Shown: positions 27,551 to 36,897, counted from the first letter of the stretch. The stretch is 64,000 nt of DNA from Lactococcus lactis (GCF_029023865.1 NZ_CP118969.1:1612001-1676000), one strand, 5' to 3'. Notes: generated by a model not told the origin, from the sequence alone. Made by a program: numbers and translations.

Positions 27551-29094
27551 TATTTATTTTCTCCTTTCAAATCTTGTTCTTCAACAGGGACACCAGAAAT
27601 CATTCGACCACTCTTCAAGAAGAGAGCAACTCCGATACCAATAATGGCAAAGACGAGTCCAATTGCGAATGAAGCGTGGTAACCTTGTAACATTGCTTCG
27701 ATTGCTTTATTTGCAAATTGCAATGGATTTGTTGATTTTAATGATGAAGCAGGCATATTGTTAGTAATTACATTTTGAGCGACTGAAGAAAGGAGGGCAA
27801 CAACAACTGATGACGCGACTTGACGCGCTGTATTGTTTGAAGCTGTTGCTTGAGCGACTTCATTAACTGGAACTGCATTCATGGCACTAGTTGTTAATGG
27901 CATCATTACCATACCAACACCAACCATACGTAATCCATAAAGAAGAGTAACAAAGTGGTCAGGAGTCGTAGCTGTAAAGAACATAAATGGTATAGTTCCC
28001 AGTGCTAAAACGAGGAAACCAATCACCGCAAGACGTTTTGAACCAATTCGGTCATAAACTCCACCAGCAAGTGGGGCAACAACAGCCATCATTAATGACC
28101 CAGGTAAGAGAACCAAACCTGAATTAAAGGCAGAAAGTCCATGAACATCTTGAAGGTAAAGAGGAAGCATCATTTCAACACCCATCATTGCCATTGTACT
28201 TAAAGCAAGTGCAAGAGTTACCAAAGTAAACTGTCTAATTTTAAAGACGCGAATATCAAGGAATGGATCGTCCATTTTAAGTTGACGTAAACCAAAGAGG
28301 AAGATAATAATCAACCCTCCAACAATTGGGGCGATAACGGTATTAAATTTGCCCCATCCGTCAGTTGCAACATTAGTAAATCCCCAAAGGAAAGCATCAA
28401 AACCAACAACTGAAAGTAAAACTGACAAGAAGTCTAATTTCATTGGACGGTTCGGAATAACATCACGCATAGCAAAGATTGAAATAAGGAAAACAACTCC
28501 GACAACAATCATTGGAATAAGGAAAATTGTTCTCCAACTTGCTGCAAATGTCCAAAAGATAAGGTTAAATTTATGAGTAATTAACCAACCTGCAAATGTT
28601 GGACCTAAGGCTGGCGCAAGGACAAGAACAACTCCGGCAACCCCCATGATTGCTCCCATTTGTTTAGCTGGAAACATGTTAACAAGGGCAACTTGCATCA
28701 AAGGCATTGTAATCCCAACTGCAATAGCTTGCAGAATCCGACCTGCTAGGAAAACCCACCAGCTTGATGTTGGAGCCGAGTAAGCAACAAACATTCCGAT
28801 AAATAAAATTGCGTATGCTGTAACGTAAAGCCAACGTGTAGGGAATTTTGTTGCTAAATATGCTGAAATAGGAACCATAATCCCATTGGCTAATAAAAAC
28901 CATGTTGTTGCTTGTTGTGCTGTTGACATGGAGATGTTGAAGTCATTCATCAATGTTGGAATTGCTGTCCCGAGTGATGTTTGCATCAACATGGCTCCAA
29001 ATGTACCAACCAGAATCAAAATAAGCATTCCGATTCGGCTATAATGTTTACCATGTATATCTAAATGGTAATCTTTTTCGTATGTATCAGGCAT
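27550..29094 (-). CDS. DHA2 family multidrug efflux MFS transporter (EmrB/QacA type)
   Basis: 514 aa with about 14 hydrophobic segments, the DHA2 layout. Visible motifs are LGTAIPTLMNDFNIS (helix 1 with the family D/N region), LAGRILQAIAVGITMPLM (motif C-like region before) and VLAPALGPTFAGWLI (motif C, the antiporter signature). It exports drugs or toxic compounds using the proton gradient. It overlaps the MarR regulator gene by 8 bp and the DUF4811 gene by 1 bp, forming a three-gene operon under MarR-type control. Related lactococcal pumps such as LmrB share this family; substrate is not predicted here. Confidence 0.92.
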   Translation of the reverse strand: MPDTYEKDYHLDIHGKHYSRIGMLILILVGTFGAMLMQTSLGTAIPTLMNDFNISMSTAQQATTWFLLANGIMVPISAYLATKFPTRWLYVTAYAILFIGMFVAYSAPTSSWWVFLAGRILQAIAVGITMPLMQVALVNMFPAKQMGAIMGVAGVVLVLAPALGPTFAGWLITHKFNLIFWTFAASWRTIFLIPMIVVGVVFLISIFAMRDVIPNRPMKLDFLSVLLSVVGFDAFLWGFTNVATDGWGKFNTVIAPIVGGLIIIFLFGLRQLKMDDPFLDIRVFKIRQFTLVTLALALSTMAMMGVEMMLPLYLQDVHGLSAFNSGLVLLPGSLMMAVVAPLAGGVYDRIGSKRLAVIGFLVLALGTIPFMFFTATTPDHFVTLLYGLRMVGVGMVMMPLTTSAMNAVPVNEVAQATASNNTARQVASSVVVALLSSVAQNVITNNMPASSLKSTNPLQFANKAIEAMLQGYHASFAIGLVFAIIGIGVALFLKSGRMISGVPVEEQDLKGENK

Positions 29095-29557
29095 TTTTTT
29101 CCTCCTCTTTTTCTTTATCTTCTTTAGCTAGCTTCATTCCAATTTCTAAAAATAATTTGAAATTTTCAATGAAACTTTCTGTTCGTTCTTCACCCATTTC
29201 TTCAAAAACGCGTGCTAAATTTGAGCAAGCTTCTACTCGAATCTCTTCTGCAACATGACGTCCTTTATCAGTAATGGCTACTAAAATTTTTCGACGGTCT
29301 GTTCTTGAAATCTCACGGGTAACTAAATTTTTACTCTCAAGATTATTCAAGATTGTCGCAATTCTTGCAGTACTTGTATGCGTAAATTTTGCAATCTTAC
29401 TTGGAACAATTTGCTTACCAGCTTCCTTATAAAGATAGCCCAATACCAAATGCTCCCCTTGGGAGTAGGTATTAAAGCGGTGCATCATCTCTGCTTTTCC
29501 TCTTTTGATAACAGTTGTGAGGAAAACCTCCGCTGCCTTATTGTAATCCATTTTCAC
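29087..29557 (-). CDS. MarR family transcriptional regulator
   Basis: 156 aa, typical MarR size. A winged helix is visible: KIAKFTHTSTARIATILNNLESKNLVTREISRTDRRKILVAITDKGR in overlapping pieces, with recognition helix around residues 60-75 and the Asp-Arg-Arg wing. Helical dimerisation ends flank it. First gene of the efflux operon, with a palindrome overlapping its transcription start region, so it probably represses itself and the pump until a ligand binds. Confidence 0.9.
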   Translation of the reverse strand: MKMDYNKAAEVFLTTVIKRGKAEMMHRFNTYSQGEHLVLGYLYKEAGKQIVPSKIAKFTHTSTARIATILNNLESKNLVTREISRTDRRKILVAITDKGRHVAEEIRVEACSNLARVFEEMGEERTESFIENFKLFLEIGMKLAKEDKEKEEEKNA

Positions 29558-29580
29558 TCCTCCCTAACGGTGGTATTTAC

Positions 29581-29623
29581 TAACGACGTTAACTATTATA
29601 ATCCGTTCACTATCTTTTGTCAA
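29581..29623 (-). promoter_or_regulatory. Promoter and MarR operator of the efflux operon
   Basis: Minus-strand -35 TTGACA (29618-29623), 17-nt spacer, -10 TATAAT (29595-29600): a consensus promoter. Immediately downstream is the inverted repeat TAACG-N-CGTTA (29581-29591), and a second partial copy (CTAACGG) follows nearer the gene. Position over the start site fits repression by the MarR protein. Confidence 0.75.
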
Positions 29624-29652
29624 GAATAAAAATTTTAGTTTTTAATTTTTTA

Positions 29653-29697
29653 AAAAAATAAAAAAACCTATTCCAAAATAGGCTTTTTTATTTTTAA
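29653..29697 (-). terminator. Terminator of the lipoprotein gene
   Basis: Inverted repeat AAGCCTATT/AATAGG with a long minus-strand T run immediately after the stop of the 29700-30353 gene; A-rich on the other side, so it may work both ways. Confidence 0.8.
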
Positions 29698-29699
29698 AA

Positions 29700-30353
29700 T
29701 TATCCAACAATTCGTGCGAAGGCATTTTTTAATTCATTATTTTCTGTTTCTTTTAGATATAAATAATTATTTGTATTTCCTTGATTTTGTGCGGTATAAA
29801 GCACCATGGGATTTCCTGATTTAATAACAAAGAGATAAACATGATTAACACCAGAGTTTTTCTCATTCATATCTGAATAAACATCAACTAATTGATATCC
29901 TCCTGAATCTTCTCCTGTTTCTGACCATTTTAATTCGATAGGCTGATTATTTATTGCTGCTTTCCAAGTTGAATTATTATCTATAACTGACCAAGGAATA
30001 GAGAGACCATATAAATTAAGATTGTGATTAGGATCATACTGACTGTAAGATTGTCCCATTTCTATCCCCCAAGCTGACATAAACTCTGCAAGACGTTGAT
30101 TTTTCTCTGGGTTCCATTTTCTTATTTGTGTAGAAGTTGAGGGAGAAATTGATTTTTCTATTGATGAAGAGGACTCTTTAGTAATACTTGATGACTGGGT
30201 AGTACTCGAAGTGCTCTCAGTTATTGAAGAGCTTCGTGAGCTTTGGCTACTTTTAGAACTTTCTTTTGTTGTTTGAGAATTTTGTTTTGAACTACAGGCT
30301 GACATTCCAAGTGTTGCTACTAAAAAAATTGCAACAAGATATATTTTTTTCAT
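29700..30353 (-). CDS. DUF4767-type lipoprotein
   Basis: 217 aa. Signal peptide with lipobox GMSAC (Cys near residue 20), a Ser/Thr-rich linker (22-75), then a C-terminal domain beginning KWNPEKNQRLAEFMSAWG and containing MGQSYSQYDP, the opening typical of DUF4767 lipoproteins in lactic acid bacteria. Attached to the outer face of the membrane. Function of the domain is unknown. Monocistronic, with its own terminator. Confidence 0.8.
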   Translation of the reverse strand: MKKIYLVAIFLVATLGMSACSSKQNSQTTKESSKSSQSSRSSSITESTSSTTQSSSITKESSSSIEKSISPSTSTQIRKWNPEKNQRLAEFMSAWGIEMGQSYSQYDPNHNLNLYGLSIPWSVIDNNSTWKAAINNQPIELKWSETGEDSGGYQLVDVYSDMNEKNSGVNHVYLFVIKSGNPMVLYTAQNQGNTNNYLYLKETENNELKNAFARIVG

Positions 30354-30426
30354 CTTTTCTTCTCCTAACTACAATTTTACTTCAAAAGTAATTAAAAAAC
30401 TACTAATATCATTAAACGAACTAAAT

Positions 30427-30473
30427 AAAAATAAGAGTCCCATACTTTATTCAAATAGAAACTCTTATTATAG
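30427..30473 (-). terminator. Terminator of the methyltransferase gene
   Basis: AATAAGAGT and ACTCTTATT arms separated by a long loop, followed by a T-rich run on the minus strand, 12 nt after the stop codon. Confidence 0.65.
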
Positions 30474-30484
30474 TTACTTTATGA

Positions 30485-31222
30485 CTATGATTTTTTATTT
30501 CTTGTAGAAATAAGCAACATCATTGGACGTCTCATCTCATTTTTCATTTCTTCAAGCTCTCTCATTTCTATAGGAGGTTTGGGTTCAATTACATTAGTAA
30601 GTTCAAAACCAGAACTTAACAAAGAATTTATATAGCCTGTTAATGTCCGATGATACTTAATAATTGGCTCACCTAAGAAATTGACTTCACGTTTTCCTTC
30701 ATAATAATAATTATCAACTGGAAAATGAAGAATTTTACCCTCTGCATCATAACACCAATATTGTTTCCCTGATGAGGTATAGAGAGGATGTTCAACAGAG
30801 AAAATAAATTCACCATTCTTTTTAAGACACTTTGAAATTTTGCAAACCAGGTCTTCAAAATTTGAAATGTAGTGAAAAGCTAATGAACTAAACACAACAT
30901 CAAAAGTATCTGCAGGAAAGTTAATATCCTCTATTGCGGATTGTTGATAGGTAATTTTTTTATCATTATTAATATCAAGAGCAACTTCAAGCATCTTGTG
31001 TGAAAGGTCTATTCCTACTACTTCTTTAGCTCCATGATTGACTGCATATTTACAGTGCCATCCACATCCACACCCTAAATCCAAAACTTTTTTATCCTGA
31101 AAATTTGGGAGTAGTTTTTCTAATTCAGACCATTCACCAGCGGCCTTCAATCCCTTTTGGGACCTTGACATTGATGCATAATTTTTGAAAAAACGTTCAT
31201 TATCATATTTATTTTGTTTCAT
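30485..31222 (-). CDS. Class I SAM-dependent methyltransferase
   Basis: 245 aa. Motif I VLDLGCGCGWHCKYA (about residues 44-58), motif II VVGIDLSHKMLEVA, and DVVFSSLAFHYI for motif IV/V: a UbiE/BioC-like small-molecule methyltransferase. The C-terminal half carries an aromatic-rich insert (YWCYDAEGKILHFPVDNYYYEGK). Substrate is unknown. Single gene between gyrB and the lipoprotein gene. Its ribosome site is embedded in a hairpin with an overlapping leader peptide, listed separately, so expression may be induced at the translation level. Confidence 0.88.
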   Translation of the reverse strand: MKQNKYDNERFFKNYASMSRSQKGLKAAGEWSELEKLLPNFQDKKVLDLGCGCGWHCKYAVNHGAKEVVGIDLSHKMLEVALDINNDKKITYQQSAIEDINFPADTFDVVFSSLAFHYISNFEDLVCKISKCLKKNGEFIFSVEHPLYTSSGKQYWCYDAEGKILHFPVDNYYYEGKREVNFLGEPIIKYHRTLTGYINSLLSSGFELTNVIEPKPPIEMRELEEMKNEMRRPMMLLISTRNKKS

Positions 31223-31273
31223 TTTTTATTCTCCATGTAAATATAGTTCATCATTTTATAAATATTTACATGG
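31219..31273 (-). promoter_or_regulatory. Hairpin leader with 11-codon peptide overlapping the methyltransferase start
   Basis: Perfect 12-bp inverted repeat (31262-31273 with 31233-31244, loop 17 nt). The 3' arm contains part of the GGAG ribosome site of the methyltransferase. A short ORF (ATG 31254, MMNYIYMENKK, stop 31219) starts in the loop, runs through the 3' arm and ends overlapping the gene's ATG in an ATGA. Translating it would open the hairpin. Confidence 0.5.
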
Positions 31274-31417
31274 AAACTACAATTTTTTGAGCAATAATTC
31301 CTTTGTTCATCTATCTTCTTTCATATTCGATTAATTATTTTTTATGTATTTTATAGTCATATTCTATCATAAGCACTTTAAATAATCATTAAGTAGATAA
31401 ATAAATACATCTTAATA

Positions 31418-31444
31418 ATAAAAAGTAGGAGAACCTACTTTTCT
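31418..31444 (-). terminator. Terminator overlapping the end of the small gene after gyrB
   Basis: AAAAGTAGG-TTCT-CCTACTTTTT on the minus strand; the first arm includes the TAG stop of the small gene, and the T run follows directly. Confidence 0.75.
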
Positions 31445-31624
31445 TTATCTTCAACTTCTTTGAGCGCTTTTGAAGCCTCACTAAACAGCTCCTCAGCTTT
31501 ACTTGTGGTCTTTTTCAAAGGTATCTTGAATTCCTGTTTGCGTACCAACTGTTGCATTTCGGAGTGCTTCATCTTCAAGTTCCTTCATTTGCTCATTGCT
31601 TAATTTGGGGTTTATTTCAGGCAT
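31435..31624 (-). pseudogene. Small 60-codon gene downstream of gyrB, frameshifted
   Basis: Starts at ATG 31624 with a very strong ribosome site (AGAAGGAGGTGG). The first frame encodes MPEINPKLSNEQMKELEDEA followed by LRNATVGTQTGIQDTFEKD and stops. The next frame continues KTTSKAEELFSEASKALKEV and ends at TAG 31435. Removing one A from the five-A run near 31518 joins them into a 62-residue helical, highly charged protein. I know no family for it. The excellent ribosome site and terminator show that it is, or was, a real gene; it lies about 105 bp after gyrB. Confidence 0.6.
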
Positions 31625-31687
31625 AATCCACCTCCTTCTTGACTTCATTATATTACACTTTTCGATAAAGCGCTAACATTTCGTTCA

Positions 31688-31724
31688 ATAAAAAAACAAC
31701 TCAAACAAAAATGAGTTGTTTTTA
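31688..31724 (-). terminator. Terminator of gyrB
   Basis: AACAACTCA and TGAGTTGTT arms with a T run on the minus strand, 6 nt after the gyrB stop codon. Confidence 0.85.
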
Positions 31725-31729
31725 CTATA

Positions 31730-33685
31730 TTATGCATCAATTGTCGAGTACTGAGCATTATTTTCGATAAATTCACGACGAGGTTCAACTCTGTCTCCCA
31801 TGAGCATATCAAAGATTTTGTCAGCTTCTGCTGCGTCTTCAACAGATACACGTGCCATTAAACGGTGCTCAGGATCCATTGTTGTATCCCAAAGTTGATG
31901 GTCATCCATTTCCCCTAAACCTTTATAACGTTGTACAGTAGGCTTTGTTCTTCCTTGTGCCCAACGTGCTAAAGCTTCTTGTAAATCTTTTTCTTGATTT
32001 TCACCTGGTTGAATGTATTCTTTTGTTTCTGAACCAACTTTGATACCGTAAATTGGTGGCTGAGCAATATAAACATACCCTGCTTCAACAACTGGGCGCA
32101 TATAACGGTAGAAGAGTGTTAGTAAAAGCGTACGGATGTGTGCTCCGTCGACATCGGCATCGGTCATGATAACAAGTTTGTGATAACGTGCTTTCGACAA
32201 ATCATAATCTGCTCCAAAACCAGTTCCCATTGCAGTGAATAGAGAACGAATTTCTTCATTGGCCAAAATTTTATCCATCGTTGCTTTTTCCACATTCAAA
32301 ATCTTACCACGAATAGGTAAAATTGCTTGGAATTCACGATTACGTCCTGATTTAGCCGAACCTCCAGCCGAATCTCCTTCGACGATGAATAATTCTGTTT
32401 GTTCTGGATTATTTGATGAACAGTCAGCTAATTTACCAGGAAGGTTGGAAATTTCAAGCCCTGATTTTTTACGTGTCACTTCACGCGCACGTTTTGCTGC
32501 AATCCTTGCTTTACTTGCCAAAATCCCTTTTTCAACGATTTTACGAGCAACTTGTGGATTTTCTAACATAAATGTTGTCAAAGCTTCCGCAAAGAGTTTG
32601 TTAACAATTCCTGTTACTTCTGAGTTCCCAAGTTTTGTTTTGGTTTGCCCTTCAAATTGTGGATTAGGATGCTTAACCGAAATAACTGCTGTCAATCCTT
32701 CGCGGACATCATCCCCAGTTAAATTATCTTCGTTTTCTTTAAGAATTTTATTTTGTTTTGCGTAATTATTAATAACACGAGTAAGGGCTGTTCTAAAACC
32801 TTGCTCATGTGTTCCACCTTCATGAGTGTTGATGTTGTTAGCAAAGGACATCACTACTGAATGATAAGTATCAGTATATTGCATTGCTACTTCAACAGCA
32901 ATTCCATCCATTTCACCTTCAGTAAAAATTGCTGGTTCAAAAATGACTGTCTTATTTTCATTTAAATATTCAACATAAGACTGAATTCCACCTTCATAAT
33001 GGAAGTGAACTTCATTTTTTTCATTTCCTTCACGTTTGTCTGTTAAGGAAATGCGAAGACCGCGATTCAAAAAGGCTAACTCACGAACACGTGTTGCAAG
33101 CTTATCAAAATCAAATTCAACAGTTTCTGTAAAAATTTCTGGGTCTGGTACAAAGTGAACAGTTGTCCCTCTACGGTCAGTTTCACCAATAATTTTTAAA
33201 TCATCTCCAACGAGACCACGATGATATTCTTGATAATATTTTTGGCCATCTTTATGAACAGTAACATCTAGTACTGTTGACAAAGCATTAACAACAGATG
33301 AACCAACACCGTGCAATCCACCAGAAACTTTATAGCCGCCTCCACCAAATTTACCTCCAGCATGCAACACTGTGAAGACTGTTTCCACGGCTGGACGACC
33401 CGTTTTTTCTTGAATATCAACCGGAATTCCACGTCCATCATCAACAACAGTAATTGAATTATCAGGCTCAATAAAAACCTCAATATGGCTTGCAAATCCT
33501 GCAAGTGCTTCATCAATTGAATTGTCAACAATTTCCCAGACTAAATGGTGCAAACCTTCTTTTGAGGTTGAACCAATATACATCCCTGGACGCATACGTA
33601 CTGCTTCAAGACCTTCAAGTACTTGAATTTGACTGGCGTCATATTCGTCTGCAAGCATTTCTAAATTTTTATTTTCTTCGTTCAA
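31730..33685 (-). CDS. gyrB: DNA gyrase subunit B
   Basis: 651 aa, normal GyrB length. GHKL ATPase: [20 protein letters not shown] and [14 protein letters not shown]; transducer domain; [23 protein letters not shown] around residue 430 with [11 protein letters not shown] carrying the metal-binding Asp pair; C-terminal [10 protein letters not shown]. It forms the A2B2 gyrase with GyrA and supercoils DNA using ATP. The start is TTG at 33685 (GAGAG 6 nt upstream); an out-of-frame ATG 10-12 nt upstream opens a nine-codon ORF overlapping the start. gyrA is not adjacent. An extended -10 (TGGTATAAT) lies about 35-40 nt upstream. Confidence 0.97.
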   Translation of the reverse strand: MNEENKNLEMLADEYDASQIQVLEGLEAVRMRPGMYIGSTSKEGLHHLVWEIVDNSIDEALAGFASHIEVFIEPDNSITVVDDGRGIPVDIQEKTGRPAVETVFTVLHAGGKFGGGGYKVSGGLHGVGSSVVNALSTVLDVTVHKDGQKYYQEYHRGLVGDDLKIIGETDRRGTTVHFVPDPEIFTETVEFDFDKLATRVRELAFLNRGLRISLTDKREGNEKNEVHFHYEGGIQSYVEYLNENKTVIFEPAIFTEGEMDGIAVEVAMQYTDTYHSVVMSFANNINTHEGGTHEQGFRTALTRVINNYAKQNKILKENEDNLTGDDVREGLTAVISVKHPNPQFEGQTKTKLGNSEVTGIVNKLFAEALTTFMLENPQVARKIVEKGILASKARIAAKRAREVTRKKSGLEISNLPGKLADCSSNNPEQTELFIVEGDSAGGSAKSGRNREFQAILPIRGKILNVEKATMDKILANEEIRSLFTAMGTGFGADYDLSKARYHKLVIMTDADVDGAHIRTLLLTLFYRYMRPVVEAGYVYIAQPPIYGIKVGSETKEYIQPGENQEKDLQEALARWAQGRTKPTVQRYKGLGEMDDHQLWDTTMDPEHRLMARVSVEDAAEADKIFDMLMGDRVEPRREFIENNAQYSTIDA

Positions 33686-33779
33686 AGTTAACTCTCATTT
33701 CTATGAAAAACTTACTACTATTATACCATAAATCAGCGATTTTAGCTCTAGTGCATGGTATTTTGTCACTCAAACTTGT

Positions 33780-33817
33780 AAAAAAAATAAGCAATTTTGA
33801 CTAAAAATCTGCTTATC
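33780..33817 (-). terminator. Terminator of the HAD phosphatase gene
   Basis: ATAAGCA and TGCTTAT arms followed by seven or more T on the minus strand, between the HAD gene and gyrB. Confidence 0.7.
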
Positions 33818-33837
33818 ATTAATTCATTTTTTTAAGA

Positions 33838-34485
33838 TTACAAAATAATCTCTGTCAGCTGATGAATAATGTGAGTTGGCTTGCTATTAAGCGAACCATC
33901 ACTTACAGTGTTAATCGCTTGTCCTGACAGAGTTGAATCTGTTGAGCTATCAAAATAAATTGTTGATATCCCAGCAGCATTTCCTGCTTCAATATCTAAA
34001 GGACGATCGCCAATCATCACTGTCTTCTTTGGATTGAGTTTATATTTATTTAACAAATAGTTAATTGATTCTGGTGCTGGTTTTCGTTTGAAGCCATTAT
34101 CAGACGTGACAACCTCTGTAAAATATGAATCAATTTCAGCTGCTGACAGAATTGTCAGAACTTGATGATTGCGATGTGAAATCATAAAATTCTTATTTCC
34201 TTTTACTGATAGGTCTGTCAGTACTTTTTTAGCACCGGAAAAGAGAATTGGTTTTTCTAATTCCTCTGCTTCTAGCTTTTTGTATTCTTCCAAAAAGCCT
34301 GGCAAATCACTGGCATATTTTTCAACAGCGTAAGCCGTTGAAACTTTTAGCGCATCATATACATCAGTGCGCAAAACAACACGCTCTGCCATTGACCAAA
34401 GCGTTGCAGCAAATGCATGACTAGAACTTTCATAATTGTCCAATAAAGTTCCGCCTAAATCCCAGATATAATTTTCGTAGTCCAT
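33838..34485 (-). CDS. HAD superfamily hydrolase (phosphoglycolate phosphatase-like)
   Basis: 215 aa from ATG at 34485. HAD motif I is WDLGGTLLDNY near the N-terminus (nucleophile Asp, with the second Asp position replaced by Gly), motif II ISHRNHQ, motif III Lys in KRKPAPE and motif IV IGDRPLDIEAGNAAG. The DLGGT form, instead of DxDGT, is found in some members and lowers certainty that it is a classical phosphatase. No ribosome site exists; an extended -10 lies 6 nt before the ATG, so the mRNA may be leaderless. Four copies of the CTGTCAG/CTGACAG word fall in this short gene. Confidence 0.85.
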   Translation of the reverse strand: MDYENYIWDLGGTLLDNYESSSHAFAATLWSMAERVVLRTDVYDALKVSTAYAVEKYASDLPGFLEEYKKLEAEELEKPILFSGAKKVLTDLSVKGNKNFMISHRNHQVLTILSAAEIDSYFTEVVTSDNGFKRKPAPESINYLLNKYKLNPKKTVMIGDRPLDIEAGNAAGISTIYFDSSTDSTLSGQAINTVSDGSLNSKPTHIIHQLTEIIL

Positions 34486-34491
34486 GTTAAT

Positions 34492-34500
34492 ATTATAACA
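34492..34500 (-). promoter_or_regulatory. Extended -10 promoter giving a probable leaderless mRNA (HAD gene)
   Basis: TGTTATAAT on the minus strand, with TATAAT ending 6 nt before the ATG at 34485. Start of transcription would fall at or next to the A of ATG. No AGGAGG-like sequence is present in front of this ATG. Confidence 0.5.
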
Positions 34501-34538
34501 CACTTTAGTAGCTAACATTTTGTCAGAAATGGATATTT

Positions 34539-35630
34539 TTAGTTTGCTTTCAAAATTTTAACTGGAAATTTTTTACCTTTAAATTGATTCTGAGTTAGTT
34601 CCATCTGTGCTGTTAAATAATTCTTTAAAAGTGGTTTTTTTATACTCGTTAATGTAATTTTTTGAAGTTGATTTTTCTTAACATATCTACTGAAATCAAA
34701 GGTTTGTTTCCACCAAGTTGGATGACTTGCAGCTACAATTGCAAAATTTTCTCCCGTTAATAATTGATGATCATAATATTTTCTCTCAATATCATTGAAA
34801 TAATCCTCTGAATAGTAACTAAGCTCTCTCATAGCTCTGTCAGTAACAATACTCGCTTCTTGTTTTTTTTCAAAAGTTGAAGTTTCAAAGGCAAATTGTA
34901 CATTATTTGTTTTTGAATCTACAACATAATAAACTTGATTATCCACTAAACTGTAGGTTTCTTTAATTTTATCTTTAAATATTAAACCTCCCAGAGCAAT
35001 AATAAAAAATACAGCATAAAGTAGAATCCTTTTCCAAGGATTTAATTTTCTTGCTCTAGTGGCCTCATCAATTTTTTCAAAAGGATTTTCTGTAAATAAA
35101 TCCCTTTGTTCAAAACCACTCTGTTTTAACCATACTTCTTCACAAATAATAGAAAGTTCATTAATATCCATAGATATGATAGAGCCCTGTATCGACAATA
35201 CAATTTTTAAATTGTGACCTGGGTCAAAATAATTTTGATAAAACTTTAGCCGTTTATACCAAATTTTCTTTTCAATATAGACAGGATTAAATGAAGTTTG
35301 TTCACAAATATATAGTACACCTGAACGAACATACATTCCTCGGATGTCTCTCCACTCAATCTTAACTTCACGAAATAATAGCCGTAATTGAATTCCTTCT
35401 TCGTTGATGATGACCAACTTTCGTCGAGAATGATTGATGAGAAATATCAAAAAATATATAAGTAATAGTCCAATTAATAAACTTAAAATAATATGGCGCA
35501 AACTTTCAGAATTGATAGATTCCTGAATAAAAAAATTCTCGAAAAAAGACAAAAATATAAAAATTGACCAAAGAAATGCTAACTTCCAAACGTCTGTTTT
35601 AAGTTCCAATGGTAAATAATACTCTTCCAT
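34539..35630 (-). CDS. Membrane protein of unknown function with PH-like domain
   Basis: 363 aa. Two N-terminal membrane helices (about 17-33 and 46-66), a cytoplasmic strand-rich domain (KLVIINEEGIQLRLLFREVKIEWRDIRGMYV) resembling bacterial PH domains, a third helix near 205-222, and an extracytoplasmic C-terminal domain. No family is recognised beyond this. Preceded by a terminator of the EamA gene and a small gap, so probably transcribed alone. The ribosome site is GGAG-like (AGGAGAGAATTTTT). Confidence 0.65.
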   Translation of the reverse strand: MEEYYLPLELKTDVWKLAFLWSIFIFLSFFENFFIQESINSESLRHIILSLLIGLLLIYFLIFLINHSRRKLVIINEEGIQLRLLFREVKIEWRDIRGMYVRSGVLYICEQTSFNPVYIEKKIWYKRLKFYQNYFDPGHNLKIVLSIQGSIISMDINELSIICEEVWLKQSGFEQRDLFTENPFEKIDEATRARKLNPWKRILLYAVFFIIALGGLIFKDKIKETYSLVDNQVYYVVDSKTNNVQFAFETSTFEKKQEASIVTDRAMRELSYYSEDYFNDIERKYYDHQLLTGENFAIVAASHPTWWKQTFDFSRYVKKNQLQKITLTSIKKPLLKNYLTAQMELTQNQFKGKKFPVKILKAN

Positions 35631-35678
35631 AAAAATTCTCTCCTAATAAAAATATTATATCAGAATTTTCTAATAAAA

Positions 35679-35712
35679 CAGTTTTAAAAAAAGAAACCCC
35701 TAGGTTTCTTTT
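35679..35712 (-). terminator. Terminator of the EamA transporter gene
   Basis: AAAGAAACC-TAGG-GGTTTCTTTTTTT on the minus strand, beginning at the stop codon of the gene. Confidence 0.8.
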
Positions 35713-36610
35713 AAGCTTGTTCTGATTTCGATAGAAGAATAACAGAAACGATGACCATAACAATTCCTAGTAATTCAAGTGGGGTTAATTTCAAGCCAAA
35801 TAATGGAATACTTAAAAAAACAGAAGTCAATGGTTCAGTAGCTGTTGCAACTGAAACAACAAGCGGTGAAATCAATTGAAAGGCTCTTAAAAGCAATAAA
35901 AAAGCCAGTGCTGTTCCAACAATAGAAATTGTTAAAACATAAAAAATTGACAAGGGTTCAATTCGAAAATCAATACGCCAAACTGGATAGAAGATATTAC
36001 AGGCAATCCCCGCAAGCATCATTCCCCAACCTGTCATATTAAGTGCGCCATATTTATCTAATAATGGCCGAGGGATGATTGAATAAATAACAACAGCTAC
36101 ACCAGCGAGAAGGCCTGTTACAAGAGCTAGGGGACTGATTGATAAATGTTTGATATTTCCGTCCGTAATCAACAAAAAAACACCTATCATTGCTAAAATG
36201 ACGAATAAGACCGATTTGGGTTTTGGGACTTGACGTTGAAAAATGAGTAAATAAAGCATAATAAAAACGGGTGCTGTATATTGTAAAATTGTCGCTGTAG
36301 CACTATTTGAAAGTTGAATGGCCACATAATAAAAATATTGAACAGAAAATACCCCACCAAAAACATACAAAAAGAGGGTTGGCATATTCTTTTTTGATTT
36401 CCAGACATCAAAAAAACGCTTATGGTCTCGCGAAAAAGACATGGCCAATAAAATAACACCAGCAATCGTTAAACGTGTTGATGTAATCCAAAGCGGGCTA
36501 CCATGATAATCACGGAAAAAAAGCTGACCAAAAATGCCAGAAATTCCCCACATACAACCGGCAACTACTGCATAAAGTGTGCCTTTAAAAATTTGTTTTT
36601 TTACATTCAT
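35711..36610 (-). CDS. EamA/DMT family transporter
   Basis: 299 aa from ATG at 36610; an in-frame ATG 11 codons earlier would lie inside the promoter. About ten hydrophobic helices in two EamA repeats; GCMWGISGIFGQLF opens repeat one and PLTSVFLSIPLFGLKLTPLELLG ends repeat two. The drug/metabolite family exports amino acids or metabolites; substrate is unknown. No ribosome site precedes the ATG, and an extended -10 ends 6 nt before it, suggesting a leaderless mRNA. Own terminator downstream. Confidence 0.9.
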   Translation of the reverse strand: MNVKKQIFKGTLYAVVAGCMWGISGIFGQLFFRDYHGSPLWITSTRLTIAGVILLAMSFSRDHKRFFDVWKSKKNMPTLFLYVFGGVFSVQYFYYVAIQLSNSATATILQYTAPVFIMLYLLIFQRQVPKPKSVLFVILAMIGVFLLITDGNIKHLSISPLALVTGLLAGVAVVIYSIIPRPLLDKYGALNMTGWGMMLAGIACNIFYPVWRIDFRIEPLSIFYVLTISIVGTALAFLLLLRAFQLISPLVVSVATATEPLTSVFLSIPLFGLKLTPLELLGIVMVIVSVILLSKSEQA

Positions 36611-36616
36611 TTTTAT

Positions 36617-36625
36617 ATTATACCA
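36617..36625 (-). promoter_or_regulatory. Extended -10 promoter giving a probable leaderless mRNA (EamA gene)
   Basis: TGGTATAAT on the minus strand; TATAAT ends 6 nt before the ATG at 36610, with no ribosome site between. The region farther upstream (36643-36897) holds no gene that I can support. Confidence 0.5.
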
Positions 36626-36897
36626 TACATCAAGAGGGTTCATTAGGGTTCAATCATCATTATATTTTTATATATTACGTTCTCGATTATTAGTGAGTTT
36701 AAGACATAATGGAGTTAAAAGAATAGCTTAATATTTTATCAAACAAGGAGTGTGTATCTTAAAGATTAGCAGAAAATTTGTTAAATCTTTACATTATTTT
36801 ACTATCAATATGGCTCCAAACTTTTATATTTACTTGAACCACTTCATGCGAGAGGCGATATAGTCCCAACTATTTTATTTCCTTAATCAGTTAATTT

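Noticed and set aside
33674-33703. Nine-codon ORF overlapping the gyrB start as a leader peptide
   Set aside because: It has no ribosome site and the overlap may be accidental; noted only in the gyrB entry.
36643-36897. Plus-strand open stretch (KISRKFVKSLHYF to NHFMREAI) that might be a transposase relic
   Set aside because: The text is vaguely like ISL3-family transposases, but no conserved motif or inverted repeat could be identified, and it is short and AT-rich.
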